Positions 9,881 through 21,790 are shown, counted from the stretch's first letter. The stretch: 64,000 nt of DNA from Myotis daubentonii (GCF_963259705.1 NC_081844.1:21189715-21253714), one strand, 5' to 3'. Notes: a model not told the origin generated them from the letters alone. Numbers and translations are program-made.

Positions 9881-11617
9881 CTGGGTTTCAACTGTGAGGC
9901 CCTCACTGTTACAGGCGCTGGGAACACAGAGATACTTCATATCCCCGGTCCCAGACCCGTGATCCACCAGCCGCAGCACGATGTGCAGGCCTGTGAGGGA
10001 GCCACCTGCTGGTGACTATGGGAAATGTGGGGGAAGGAATGTTTTCTCTGGGACTTAAAGGATGCACAGGCGTCCTCTTGGCTGATGGCAGGGGAAAGGG
10101 AATCCCGGCCACAGGGACTGAAACCAATAAAAGTCCTGTGTAGAGCAGGAAAATGCCTGGTGGGGTCATGTCCATGGGCTAGGGCACTGCTGAGAGACTA
10201 GCTATGGACTAAAGACTGGGTTTGGAGTGGGTCCTGCAGGGGGCAGGGGCATGACCAGGCACTGTCTTGGAGAAGGCTCCAAAGGCCCCTCCCGTCCTCT
10301 CCTCCTCTGTGTAACTGTTGATAGCGAGTAGGTGAGCACCCTCCTGTGTAAGGGGGCCTTGGCCTTATTCCAGAAGAAGTAGTAACAGGAGACCCCAGAC
10401 ACCCACCAGGCATTGGGCTGGACTCACAGGAGGATTCTGGGGGAAGAGGCAGGCTGTCCTAGGACTAAAAATTGGACATGTCTCTTCCAATTCCAACACC
10501 CTCCCCCCAATTTTGTATCTCTAGGCTAAAATGAGATGGCAGCATCTTCTGTTTCTTGAATGTGCCAACCTCTCTCGCTCTCACCCCAGATCCCACCACA
10601 TGCCTCATACCTCACTCCCATATGCCTCAATCAACCAGTCTCAGGGCACACGCCGCCACCTCCAGGAAGCCTACCATGCTTCCTGGGTCAGGTGCCTCTC
10701 AGATTCTTAGCTTCTCCTCACATCCCCCATCACATGGCGTTGTCATCATCGTTTATGTGTCTGTGACTCCCATCTTATGGACCTCCTGAGGACAGAGATG
10801 GCATCTCACGGGTTACATGCTGTGTTCCCAGAACCTAGAATGATAAACGTTAAATAGAAGAGTAAGTATTCAATATATATATATATATGAAAATAATGAA
10901 TAAAGGACCTGCCTGGTGCCATGAGACTCTATAACGCAAGCAAGGGAATGGGGAGGTATGCTCTGAGCTGGACTTTGAAGGATGAACAACAGTCCCCAGA
11001 ACACATTGTCAGGGAGGGAATTACAAGCAAAGCAAAGGCACGGGGAAGTGCCCAGAATAGGGTCAGGGGGGGCTGGGAAGTCAGCCTGGGACCAAAATGT
11101 GAAGGGCCTTGAAGGCACCTTAAAATCATTGCTCTAGAGCCCAGGGGGAGGATGGGCTAGAAGGAGAGGCCAGGAAGGGGCTGGGGCAGCCAGCTTGGCA
11201 AGGGCAGATGCCAGCCTGGACTGGACAAGGGTCCAGCCAACATGATCCTATAAGCTCTATCCTAATGGGACAGCAAACAACCCAGAATATAGGGAACATC
11301 TTACGGGATTTCCTGGCATCACTCAAGTCAGGGGAGGACATCAGAGGGGCAGGTGTTCAACCAAGAAATAAGTCCAGGACTAAGGAGAAAGCGCTTGCAT
11401 ACTGCTCCTGGATGCCCAGAGAGGTCAGTGTGTAAGGCTAAGGTCATAGAGGAGGTCAATATTAAACCCGGGTTGAAGTGGAGGAGACCGAGGCCACCGC
11501 TCAGTTGCATCTTACAGCCTGCCTGGAGGTGGCACTGTGGCCTTGGACGAGTGGCTTGGCCTCTCTGGACCTTGTGTTCTCTTTAAAAATGGGGCTGAGT
11601 TATGGACAAGAAGCACA
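9881..11617. other. Intergenic, no gene seen
   Basis: Contains a short AT microsatellite near 10873-10888 and MIR/L2-like scraps. A 23-nt string around 11053 (AGAATAGGGTCAGGGG plus GGCTGG) recurs at 11831. No supported coding exon. Confidence 0.35.
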
Positions 11618-11698
11618 TCCTTTATAATAAAAGCATAGTATGCAAATTGTCCCCGCTTCACGGAGGTCGACCAGGCATTTCGTGCACTGGGCCTCTAG
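11618..11698 (+). mobile_element. Minimal HeliBat-type Helitron (81 bp)
   Basis: Begins TCCTTTATAATAAAAGCATA, a HeliBat-like 5' end, and finishes with a short hairpin region, then GGGCCTCTAG. It lies between A (11617) and T (11699), the Helitron target rule. Both ends are kept while nearly all internal sequence is gone. No coding capacity. Confidence 0.85.
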
Positions 11699-12049
11699 TT
11701 ATGTATACAGAGCTTGGCACAGGTGAACTCCCCTCCCTTAGCACCAATTTCAAATTTTTTCTTGAACTATGGATCCTATGCTTTGATTTGTCTCACAGAT
11801 TTTGTTGAGCACCTACTATGTGGCCACTAGAGAATAGGGTCAGGGGGGCTGGTACCGAAAGACTGTGCATAAGACAACAATGAGTCACTAAAATCTCTTT
11901 GAGCCCTAAGCTTTGCTCAGCTCTTCTCCCAGGCAGGAGCCGTGCATTTCTGATCTCTTCACTGAGCGTGACCCAGGTGATGACCAACAAATACGGGTTC
12001 AGTTGTTTCACTCCCCAAACATTCATCACCCCTCACTCTATTTAGGTTT

Positions 12050-12345
12050 TTCTCTATTTTTCTGTATTTTCCTGAGGCAGTTATAGTTATTTGTGTTTTC
12101 CTGGGAATATATTTTGCCTAAGTTTATCAATGTGTTGGTGTGAAGCTATATTCTCGTATTATCTTTTTATTGTGAAATATATTATACATACACAAGAGTG
12201 TATAAAAACATCTGTATACATTTTAGAAAATAATAACAAAGCAACACTTTGTAATTACCACTTGGGTTAAGAAATAAAACACTAACTACCAAAAATATAA
12301 AGAGAAACTATATGCTCATTAGTATCCTAAGTGAACGTCTAAAGA
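12050..12345 (+). repeat. Dispersed repeat, copy 2 (pair at 6310-6610)
   Basis: Same order of blocks as the copy 5.7 kb upstream (TATCTTTTTATTGTGA, AATAACAAAGCAACA, GGTTAAGAAATAAAA, AAGTGAACGTCTAA). It probably represents two copies of one old LINE-like 3' region, or a local duplication. Confidence 0.5.
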
Positions 12346-13022
12346 CAGAGCCTTATATTCTGGTTTCTCTTCAGATCGCATAAATCTTTCACCTTTTAAA
12401 GACAGAGCCTGGGCAAATGAAGAGGTGGGTGAGACCCCATCCCTCCCCCTCCAGGTACTCCCTCTGCTGCCACCTGCTCTTGACTTGGGAGTGTGTCTTC
12501 AGTCTCATCCCAAATATATGAATCTGGCAGAAACTCTTTATTGCAGTGGTAAATTAATTGTCAGTGGATTTCCTTTCTGGATTTTTTTTTTACCTCACTG
12601 GGTTAAAGGAGCTGTAATCTTCGCAGGAGTATGTCACCTCTTCATTGCATGTATCTCCCAGTATTTGAATGACGTGTGCACCTGCCTGTCTCCCTCCCTT
12701 GTCTAGGAGCTCTTAAAAGTAAAATTCGGGTCCCTGTCATCTTTCCTCTCTAGCATAAACCTTCCTCTCTACCGTAAATATTTATAGCATAAAATTCCCA
12801 CTAAGGATTGGACAGTTGAGTTCTTCAAATCCTTGGCCAATGTTTTGCTCAAGAGGCCTCCTCTTTTCTGAGGTAAGTGGCTGCCTGATGCTAAATGGAG
12901 AAAGGGTACCTCCTGTTTGATCTGTTCTTTGACAACTGGGTAAAGTCAGAACTGGCCACACGAGCTTGTTAGTTTGAATCATGTGACCAGTGACCAGCCT
13001 CGGTACCTAAAGACTGTGCATA

Positions 13023-13299
13023 CACCCTGACCGGTTTGGCTCAGTGGATAGAGAGTCGGTCTGTGGACTGAAGGGTCCCAGGTTCGATTCCGGCCAAGGG
13101 CATGTACCTTGGTTGCGGGCACATCCCCAGTAGGAGGTGTGCAGGAGGCAGCTGATCGATGTTTCTCTCCTACCGATGTTTCTAACTCTCTATCCCTCTC
13201 CCTTCCTCTCTGTAAAAAAATCAATAAAATATATTTTTTTAAAAGAAATCACACAGGTGCAATTGGTGCCAGCGAAAGCTTAAAAAAGAAAAAAAGAAA
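13023..13299 (+). repeat. VES SINE with extra 3' segment
   Basis: The head CCCTGACCGGTTTGGCTCAG and tail AATCAATAAAATATATTTTT are standard, but the right copy of the 14-bp target duplication AAAGACTGTGCATA (left 13009-13022) is only found at 13300-13313. The roughly 50 bp between tail and duplication (with GGTGCAATTGGTGCC, then a second A-rich run) therefore arrived with the element. Confidence 0.85.
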
Positions 13300-13524
13300 A
13301 AAGACTGTGCATAAGATGATAACGTCTCTCCAGCTCAGAGGAAATCCAGCCCCAGAAACCACATATTCAACAGATGTGTCCGGAACATCTGGGGGGACCA
13401 CAGACACCAGGATGGGCACAATACCTGCTCTCATAGACATTACAGTGGAGGTGAGAGGGTAGAGGATGAGTAACTGAATGTAGTAATGGGGGTGAGGAGT
13501 TCAGGGATGGAAAGTGTTACCCTA

Positions 13525-14170
13525 AAAATAAAAGGGCCTTTCAAAGTGAGAGGCAACAAGCATTTATTTGAGAGCAATGAGCATAGCTATTCAGGAAGCG
13601 CTGATTCACACAGCAGCCCAAATAGTGCTCTGCTTAGGACACAAATGCAATTGTGCATTTATGCAAAAGGGGAGAACAATTACATCAGTAGAGGGAAGGC
13701 ATTTCTACTGGTGAAGATAACATAACAGCGACAGTAATTCTAAGCAATGTTTTGCTTGTTTGTTTGTTTTTAATATATTTTTATTGATTTCAAAGAGGAA
13801 GGGAGAGGGATAGGGAGAGAGAGATAGAAACATCAATGGTGAGAGAGAATCATTGATCGGCTGTCTCCTGCACACCCCCTACTGGGGATGGAGCCTGCAA
13901 CCCGGGACCCTTCAGTCCATAGGTCAGCGTTCTATCCACTGAGCAACCAGCGAGGGCCTAAACAATGTTTTCACTTTCCAGTTCGGTAGTCATCAGTCCG
14001 GTGGTCATAATAACTGCCTTCTTGTTATCTTTGCAAACAGTTCTTGGGGAAACAATGTTGCTTGAGGCCCAGTCCCAAAGTTTACCTTGCCCGGTCGGTT
14101 TTCACATTCCAAAGGTTCGAGGCATAAGACGTGCAAGGCAGTTCCTCCGGCCTGGACGCTCCGGCTCCGT
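13525..14170 (-). mobile_element. Possible old LTR, split by a VES element
   Basis: A minus-strand reading places an AATAAA (complement of TTTATT in GCATTTATTTGAGAGC, near 13561) close to one end, as in the R-U5 part of an LTR. The block resumes after the VES at 13756-13957. The termini are not clear, so this stays tentative. Confidence 0.3.
13756..13957 (-). repeat. VES SINE
   Basis: Tail TAATATATTTTTATTGATTT at the left, body GGCTGTCTCCTGCACACCCC, head complement CTATCCACTGAGCAACCAGC at the right. The flanks AAGCAATGTTTT and AAACAATGTTTT fit a slightly eroded target duplication. Confidence 0.88.
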
Positions 14171-15105
14171 TTTAAAGGGGCTCCGTTTCTTTATTTATTT
14201 ATTTTTACATTTCCCCGCTATTGATCCATATCGGTCCTTGAAAGCAGCGCTGACCAGTTATTAAAGCGTCGCTGGCCCTCCCTTGTCAGGTGGCTCATTT
14301 TGGGGTATGTCATGGCATTGTCGGTCCCTCATCTCCAGGAAGGCTCATTCCTGGTCTGTCATGTCCCCTGTGAGGGAGGGGAGGAGTTTGCTTTTTTCCT
14401 TAGGAGCCGTAGGCAATTGGCAATGAGAGTCCAACAACCTAATCCACAGAGAGGGCAGGCAGGGGGGAGGGGAGGGTTCAAGGACAAGGTGGCCTTTGAG
14501 CTGAGACATTCTGCTCCAGGGCGGGGGGTGGGGGTGGGGGGCGGGGAGGGTGCACCAGGCAGAAGAGACAGCAAAGGACCGGATGTGGGAAGATGACTGC
14601 ACATCCAAGGAACAGAAGGCCGACATGACAGGGGGCTTGAGCAGCCAGGGGGAGGGGCCGCTCACATAACACACAGGGGTCAGATCGCCAACGCCATCAC
14701 CCCGTCCTCCCAACAGGCCTGCGACGACAGTCATTCACACAGGGGGCACTGGCTGTGACACACTTACAAGGCCAGGTGGGCTCCTGTGATGTCAGTCACA
14801 CCTGAAAGTGAACGTCAGGTCAATGTAGGGAATGTCCGTTCACATTTGAGAAGGATCTTACAGCTCACAGACTAGCCATAAAGCGGTGAGTCATCTGACT
14901 GGGAACCTAGGAAGTGCCCGGCTGTGGGAACACAATGGTGAGCCAGGCCAGGAGGTCCTGCCCTCTCAAGGCTGCCAGTCTAGTGGGGGAGGAGGCAGGT
15001 GTTGACCAAGCAACTTAGAGAACACATTGCATTGAGCGATTATCACTATGGCAGTAGAAGCCTCCGGCTCAGGGCTCTGGAGGCCTTCCCGTCCGCGCAC
15101 AGCCA

Positions 15106-15119
15106 CCAGCAGGGGGCGC
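15106..15119 (+). promoter_or_regulatory. CTCF-type motif
   Basis: CCAGCAGGGGGCGC matches the core of the CTCF consensus almost perfectly. It lies in GC-rich, repeat-poor intergenic DNA between the olfactory receptor and the P450 pair. A motif match only; occupancy is unknown. Confidence 0.4.
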
Positions 15120-15894
15120 GCACAGCGGCCTCGCTCAGCACCAGGGGCTGTGCCTACGTTGGGTTCTCCTGCCCTGGGCACCCCAGGGCGTCTGGCTGTT
15201 TGGAACTGAGCAACTCGTAGCTCAGGGAAAGAGAATGCCAACTCCATTTCCCACTTGTGTCCCTTGATACTAATCAAGCGCCCAAGTTTGGAGAAACTAC
15301 CTGGGGACCATCGCTCAGAAGTGAGGCGAACCTGTGGCTCCTCTCACTTCGCCCTGAGCTGTGCATCAGACCTCATCTGCCTGCGGCTCTGCGGCTGCCC
15401 CTTCGGGCTAATTTAATTTGCACAAATGAGATGGAGGTGGGGACTTGAGAGCCAACTTTTAATGAGCTCCCAGGTGTCCCTGAAAACCCCTTGGCTCTGT
15501 CACCAGCAAAACTTGAAATTGGCTTCTTGGGGTGATGACGCCGGCAGAGTTTTGCTGCATGTGTGGGATGCATGTCCCACTGGGCTCTTTAATACAAGTC
15601 AACTCTATAATGTTTTGAACCTAAGTTCTCCAGGAAGGATGCCCAGGGACCTGGATTGATGGGCACAGAGGGCACTGGGGTGGGACTGGGGGTACAGGTT
15701 CAGACGACTTCTACTAATTGCCTGCTAAGGAGAACCCATCACCTCACTTCCATTGAATTCTCTGGGCACTTGTGGGGCTTCCCCCCGCCCCTAACTTTAT
15801 TATTTTCATTTATTAAACAGAGACCAGCTGGCCGTGAGCGTGGATTGTTTCTCTCCAGGTTCTTAAACACGGATTAATAAGCAAAGGGAGACTG

Positions 15895-16105
15895 GTGTGG
15901 TAGCGCGGATAGCTTCCTGCCTGAGGGCACTGCTCAGACAGGTGTGGGTTCCAACCCTGGCCCTGCCCTTCTGGCTGCGTAACGTTGGTGAAGCAAATTG
16001 CCCTCCCTGAGTCCCTGCCTGCAAATGGGGAAGCTGACAGTAATAGCACCGGCCTCACGCTGCGGTGCATGTAAACTTGCTGGCGCTGAGTAAATGCTAG
16101 GTAGT
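15895..16105 (+). repeat. MIR SINE
   Basis: Recognised by GTGTGGTAGCGCGGATAGCT, GTTCCAACCCTGGCCCTGCC, a GGCAAG-like segment and the tail CTGGCGCTGAGTAAATGCTA. Confidence 0.7.
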
Positions 16106-16454
16106 ATTGTTCCATCACTCAGACGAGTTCAGTAGGGGTTAGAGCCCATCAATGACTTCATTTGCCCAACCCCATGCTTTGAGAACTCATCCAGTCATTC
16201 ATCCAAACCAACATTTACTGAGCCCGTTCTGTGTTCCAGGCTCTAGGAATCCAAGCACAAAGTAAGATAAGGTCCCCTGCCTTCTGGTTTCACTCCTTCT
16301 GGAGTGAAAATAATTCCTGAGAATATGGGTGAGTGAATCACAGGGTTACACATGTGTATTGTGGTGCTAAAGGAAATGAAAAACATACTGTGGTTTTCAA
16401 ATCGTGTGTCCTAAGCATTGAACTAAATGCATCCATGTTTCTGAGATTGTTGTA

Positions 16455-16456
<2 letters not shown>

Positions 16457-16505
<49 letters not shown>
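16457..16505. repeat. (AC)n microsatellite
   Basis: About 24 uninterrupted AC units. A smaller (AT)n tract follows at 16728-16745. Confidence 0.97.
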
Positions 16506-16506
<1 letters not shown>

Positions 16507-16924
16507 GAGTGACTGAGGTCGGGTGCTGCAGGGGAAGAGGAGTTTCTTGGTATCAAAGGCACCAGAGAGGAACTGACCAGGGAGGAAGGGAGACTGCAGA
16601 CAGAGGTCGCCATCCCTTCCCCCATTAGCTGTGGAAGGGGTGACGGACTCCTAAGTTCTTTTCTGATTTGGTGGGGACTGTTTCAAATGTCAGGGATGGA
16701 AAGGTAAATTTTAGGGGGAAAAAAAAAATATATATATATATATATCCCTAGACAATCAGAAATGCAATGACTTCTGTGCTAGGACATGCAGGACTTGGGA
16801 AAGGTTACCTTAGGACTTGAGCCATGTCCTCAAGGCTCCCTTGCTTTGAAATTCCCAGTTTTTGTGTGTGGTTTTATTTCATTTGCTCTTTGCGCAGACA
16901 AGCATCATCTCAGTTCCTCTAGGC

Positions 16925-17133
16925 CAGTGGTCAGCAAACTGCAGCTCGCGAGCCACATGTGGCTCTTTGGCCCCTTGAGTGTGGCTCTTCCTAAGCCTTA
17001 GGAGTACCCTAATTAAGTTAATAACAATGTACCTACCTATATAGTTTAAGTTTAAAAAAATTGGCTCTCAAAAGAAATTTCAATCGTACTGTTGATATTT
17101 GGCTCTGTTGACTAATGAGTTTGCCGACCACTG
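16925..17133 (+). mobile_element. Short non-autonomous hAT (CAGTGGTC family)
   Basis: Starts CAGTGGTCAGCAAACTGCAG and ends AGTTTGCCGACCACTG. Flanks CTCTAGGC (16917-16924) and CACTAGGC (17134-17141) are an almost perfect 8-bp duplication. Same family as 3880-4089, in the opposite orientation. A SPIN element follows directly. Confidence 0.88.
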
Positions 17134-17141
17134 CACTAGGC

Positions 17142-17353
17142 CAGTGGTTGTCAACTTTCTGGGCCTTTAAATACAGTTCCTCATGCGGTGACCCAACCAT
17201 ACAATTATTTTCATTGTTTCTTCATAACTGTAATGTTGCTACTGTTATGAAGCGTAATGTAAATATCTGATATGCAGGATGGTCTTAGGCGACCCCTGTG
17301 AAAGGGTCGTTCGACCGCCAAAGGGGTCGCGACCCACAGGTTGAGAACCGCTG
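17142..17353 (-). mobile_element. SPIN-type non-autonomous hAT
   Basis: The right end reads GGGGTCGCGACCCACAGGTT then GAGAACCGCTG, and the left end CAGTGGTTGTCAACTTTCTG. Internal AACTGTAATGTTGCTACTGT and AAATATCTGATATGCAGGAT match the SPIN (Space Invaders) hAT family, which entered several tetrapod lineages including vespertilionid bats by horizontal transfer. Its centre is deleted compared with longer copies. Confidence 0.88.
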
Positions 17354-17495
17354 CCTTATACATTGCCAGTGGGAATGAATGCAGCCACTATGGAAAACAG
17401 TTTGATGATTCCTCAATAAATTTAACCTGAAATTGCCATATGATCCACCAATCCCATGCCCAGGTTTATACCCAAAAGAATTGAAAATGGGTGTT

Positions 17496-17740
17496 AAGCC
17501 CTGGCCAGGTGGCTCAGTTGGTTGGAGCGGACACCAAAAGGTGTGGTTTCAATTCCTGGTCAGGACACATACCTAAGTTTCAGGTTCGATCCTTTGTGAG
17601 GGAGCCAATGGGAGGCGACCCATTGATATTTCTCTCTCACATTGATGCTTCTCTCTCTCTCTTCCTCTTTTTCTAAAAAAATCAATAGAAACATATCCTC
17701 ATTTGTAAAAAAAAAGAGAGAGAGAGAGAGAGAGAAATTG
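17496..17740 (+). repeat. VES SINE with GA-rich tail
   Basis: Head CCCTGGCCAGGTGGCTCAGT, tail AAATCAATAGAAACATATCC, then A-run and a (GA)n tract at about 17711-17736. Target-like AAAATGGGTGTT before and AAATTGGGTGTT after. Confidence 0.88.
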
Positions 17741-17814
17741 GGTGTTGAGACAAAAGCTTGCACAGGGATGTTCATAGTGGCACCATTCACATTTGCCAAA
17801 AGTTGGATATTTGG

Positions 17815-18040
17815 GCCCTAACCGGTTTGGCTCAGTGGATTGGGCATCAGCCTGTGGACTGAAAGGTCCCAGGTTCGATTCCAGCCAACGGCTTGTACCT
17901 TGATTGCGGGCACAACCCCAGTAGGAGGTGTGCAAGAGGCAGCTGATCGATGTTTATCTCTCATCAATGTTTCTAACTCTCTATCCCCTCTCCTTTCCTC
18001 TCTGTAAAAAATCAACAAAATATATAAAAATAAAATAAGA
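17815..18040 (+). repeat. VES SINE
   Basis: Head CCCTAACCGGTTTGGCTCAG, B-box GGTTCGATTCCAGCCAA, tail AAAAAATCAACAAAATATAT. Second insertion in the same L1 3' end. Confidence 0.92.
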
Positions 18041-18479
18041 ATCTAAAATTTTTTTAAAAAGTTGGCTTTTTGGGAAACAATCCAAATATCTATCAACATA
18101 TGAATGGCTAAACGAAATGTGGCACATTCACAACAAGGAATGCGGGTGAGTCAGTGGGAAAGAAAGTGCATTGCTGGTTGTCAGGGGCCGGGTGGGGCAA
18201 TGAGAAGTAAGTGCTAATGGGGACGCGGTTTCCTTTTCGGGGATGAAAACATTTAGAACTACATAGCGGTGGTAGTTGCACTATATGGTGAATGTACTAA
18301 ATGCACAAAATTGTACACTTTATAATGGTTAAGATGGTAAAGTTTATGGTATGTGTATTGTATCTTAAACCAAAAGGCTATTTTATCATACACCTTTGTT
18401 AATCTATTGTGAACATCTTTCTACAACATTAAATCATCTTTCCATGACATAACATAAATTCTTAAGTGCTAAGAATTCA

Positions 18480-19165
18480 AGCCATTCTTTTTTATTTCTT
18501 TCAAAAAAATGGCATTATGTTAGGAAATAATTTAAAAGTTTGTTGGTGGAAATGCAGATTGGTGCAGTCCCTGTGGAAAGCAGTATGGAGTTACATCAAA
18601 AAATTAAAAATGGAACTGCCTTATGATCCAGCCATTCCACTGCTGGGAATTTATCTGAAGAAATCTGAAACATGAATTCAAAAGAATGTATGCACCCCTA
18701 TGTCCATTGCAGCGTTATTTACAATAGCCAAGATTAGGAAGCAGCTGAAGTGCCCATCAGGAGATGAGTGGGTAAGACAGCTGTGTACATTTACCCAATG
18801 GAACACCACTCTGCTGTAAAAACCAAGAAACATTTACCCTTTGTGATAGCAGGGATGGACCTGGAGAACATTATGCTAAGTGAAATAAGCCAGTCAGAGA
18901 TTTCACTCATGTGTGAAATTTAGTGAACAAACTGAATTACCAAGCAGAATAGAGAAAGACTCATAGAGACAGGCAGACAGCTCTATTGGGGGAAGGGTGT
19001 TGGGGGTGGATGGAGGGATTGAGCAGAAAAGAAAAAAGAGAGAACTCATGGACATGGACAACAGTGTGATGATTGCAGGGGGCGGAGGTGCGTGGAGGTG
19101 GAAAAGGGCATAGAAGGGATAAATGGTGATGGGGGAAAAAATAAAAAAATTAATAAAAATAGTTC
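18480..19165 (+). repeat. L1 3' end
   Basis: Clear L1 end-of-ORF2 text (CTTATGATCCAGCCATTCCA, ATTTACAATAGCCAAGATTA, GGACCTGGAGAACATTATGC), then a 3' UTR with GATGATTGCAGGGGGCGGAG and an A-rich tail at 19135-19165. Coding remnants are full of stops. Confidence 0.82.
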
Positions 19166-21078
19166 GACTCACTTTCCAAGAATTCTCTTCATGCACATAG
19201 ATAACGGAAGATATCCCTCTCTATTATACAGAGGTACTCTCAATGAAATAACATTTTTATAGCAACAGATACACATGTATTCATGTAAGATATTGGTTAC
19301 AAACCTTTCATAGAACATGTATGTCCTGGCGACTCCTCGGACGCTGCAGGCTTTGGTCCTATTCATAGAGGTAGAGCACTGAGAAGGGAGAAGGTGACTC
19401 ATCAGCTCCCCCAGGTGAACACTGGTTTCATCCTCACACCGGTCTTATGGACCCAAGAGATTCACTCCCTTGCTCAAGGTCACTCAGTCAGTGAGTGAAT
19501 TTGGTCAGCGTGGCTTCAGAGATCTATCTTAACCTACAAGGGATGTGGTTTTCAAGGATGGTCTTAGCCTTAGGCACATCAGATCACATCAGGAACCACT
19601 CCAGGCTCACCATATGAGAGTGACAGGTGATGCCTATATTTTAAAATGAAATATTACTGACAGGGGATACATTCACTCGTGAAAAAAATGCACAGAGAAA
19701 AGTATCGGTACTCCAGCTGTCCTTCGCTTGCCTGGTTTCTTCTGTAGGTTAACACCTGTCCTTTCTGTATATGGTTTCATACTATGTTTACGCAAATAAT
19801 GTATGTGCTTGGTTACCCTCTGCCTCATCTTAAAATTGTATGTAATTTACAAAATTTACCAAAAGTCAAATTTGCTCTCTTGGGTGCATAATCGGAGTTT
19901 TGACAAGTGCTTAGAATTGTGCAACCATCACTTACCGTAGTTACCCCCAACCCCTGGCTACCACTGATCTACTCTTCATCCCTATAGTCTGTCTTTCTTT
20001 CACTTAAAACAATGCATTTGAGATTCATTTGTGCTTCGAGTCTCCATACTTTTCTTTTATAGCTAAGTGACATTCCAGCACATGGACGAGCCACTCTTTC
20101 CCCACCAGTTGGAGGACATGGGGATTACTTTCAGTTTAGGGCTTTCATGAAAACAACAACAACAACAACGGCAACAAAACTGCTCTGAATATTTGTGTAC
20201 AGGTATTTGTTGTCCTTAGCGTGGGAGGGCTGGTCATATTATTGTGCGTGTTTGCCATGAAAAGCAGCGGCCAAACTGCCATCACAGTGTCTGTGCCGTT
20301 TGAATTCCAATCCGCAAGGTGTGACAGCTGTAGCTGCTCCACACTCGGGCTCTCAGTGTTGTCGGCTTCCCCCGCGCTGTCTGGTGATGCGTCTCTGTGA
20401 CTGTCCTTCGCATCTCCTAAGGGTTAAGGATGTTGAATGTTTGGTCATGTCCCTGTTTGCCACCCATGTGTCTTCCTTAGTGAAAGGCTTGTTCAAATCT
20501 TGCCCATTAATTTTCCTTGCATTGTTTGCCTTTTGATCATAGGATTTGGAGAGGTCTTTATATTTTTGGTAGACAAGTCTTTGGTCAGATGTGTGATTTG
20601 CAAGTCTTTTCCCCCTACTCTGTGCCTGATCGTTACATTATCTTACTAGTAAATTTCTTTCACAGTGCACATTTAAAAAAATGCATAAGGTACAATTTAT
20701 CAATATTTTGTTTTTATGGATTATGCGTATGGTATTGAATGTAAGAACGGTTTGTCCAACCCTAAATCACAACTATTCTCCCTACTTTTTCTCCTAAAGT
20801 TTTTAGTTGTAGATTTTACATCACTTAGTTTTATGACCCATATTCAGTTAAATTTTGCATAAGTATGAGTTATGAATTGACTCTTTTCTCACATATTGTT
20901 CTAGTATCATATACTGAAAAGACTATCTTTTGTGCATTGATTTGCCTTGCATGTTTAAAAAAAAATCAATTGATCAATTTGGGGAGGGTCTATTTCAGGA
21001 CTCTTCTGTTCCATTGATTTATATGAGTAATCTTTGACCAATACCACACTGTCATGATTACTGTAGTTTTATGGTATA

Positions 21079-21238
21079 CTAGAGGCCCGATGCACAAAAT
21101 TCGTGCAAGAGTAGGCCTTCCTTCCCCCAGCCGCTGGCAGGCACCCGGGACCCTGGCTTCCCTCGCAACCCCGGTGAGGGAAGGATGTCCAGAAGGATGT
21201 CCAGTCTAATTAGCATATTACCCTTTTATTATTATAGA
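21079..21238 (-). mobile_element. HeliBat-type Helitron
   Basis: In the minus sense it begins with TC at 21238-21237 (TCTATAATAATAAAAGGGTA) and ends with a TGCACGAATTTTGTGCA hairpin followed by GGGCCTCTAG at 21079. Flanking A (21078) and T (21239) fit Helitron targeting. 160 bp, non-coding. Confidence 0.88.
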
Positions 21239-21242
21239 TTGT

Positions 21243-21790
21243 TGAAAGGAGTTTTAGGGGTAAAATGGGCAAGTTTAGGAAGTTTTAGGAATTAGGGGTC
21301 CTATGGGGGAGGAAGGTATAGTTGGTTGGGGGCTTGGAGCTGCCAAAAGGCATATATTCACAGAGAACAGAAGGTGCCACAGGATAAGGGGGAAAGGAAG
21401 ACATCCATTCACAGAAGACAGGGACAAGCCACAGGGTATGAGGAGAGAGAGGAAACAAACTTTCACAGAGGACAGAGAATTCTACCACTGAAGGGGGAGA
21501 GGAAGAGGGGCACCACGTGGGGTTTGAGCTTTGAAGCTGATATTCTACCAATGGGAAGGCAGCACCAAGAAACAGAGCACTGCCGCCTTTATGAACCTTA
21601 GGAAAAAGGGGCTTAGTGGGTCACCCCCTTGGGAACCACTCCCTGCCTGACAGCTGCACTTGTTTCCAATAACTGTCCACCCTTCTCATCTCCCACCTTT
21701 TGTCTGTGGCTTCATTCTTCGAACCCACCTGGACAAGAACCAGGACAGAAACCACCCTGGCATCCTGCTCAGAGAAAAACCACCGACTCA
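21243..21790. mobile_element. Solo LTR of an endogenous retrovirus
   Basis: A 548-bp block starts TG (TGAAAGGAGTTTTAGGGG) and ends CA (GAAAAACCACCGACTCA). It is bounded by the 4-bp repeat TTGT at 21239-21242 and 21791-21794, as produced by gamma-type retroviral integration. No internal retroviral genes are present, so it is a solo LTR left by recombination. The family is not identified, and the orientation is uncertain. Confidence 0.7.

Larger units (their letters stand above)
17358..18380 (+). repeat. L1 3' end carrying two VES insertions
   Basis: L1 end-of-ORF2 and 3' UTR text (CCACTATGGAAAACAGTTTG, ATTGCCATATGATCCACCAA, later ATCTATCAACATATGAATGG and GTACACTTTATAATGGTTAA) is continuous once the VES elements at 17496-17740 and 17815-18040 are removed. 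Confidence 0.78.

Noticed and set aside
13023..13110. tRNA-like A and B boxes
   Set aside because: They belong to the heads of VES SINEs, which occur throughout the window, not to functional tRNA genes.
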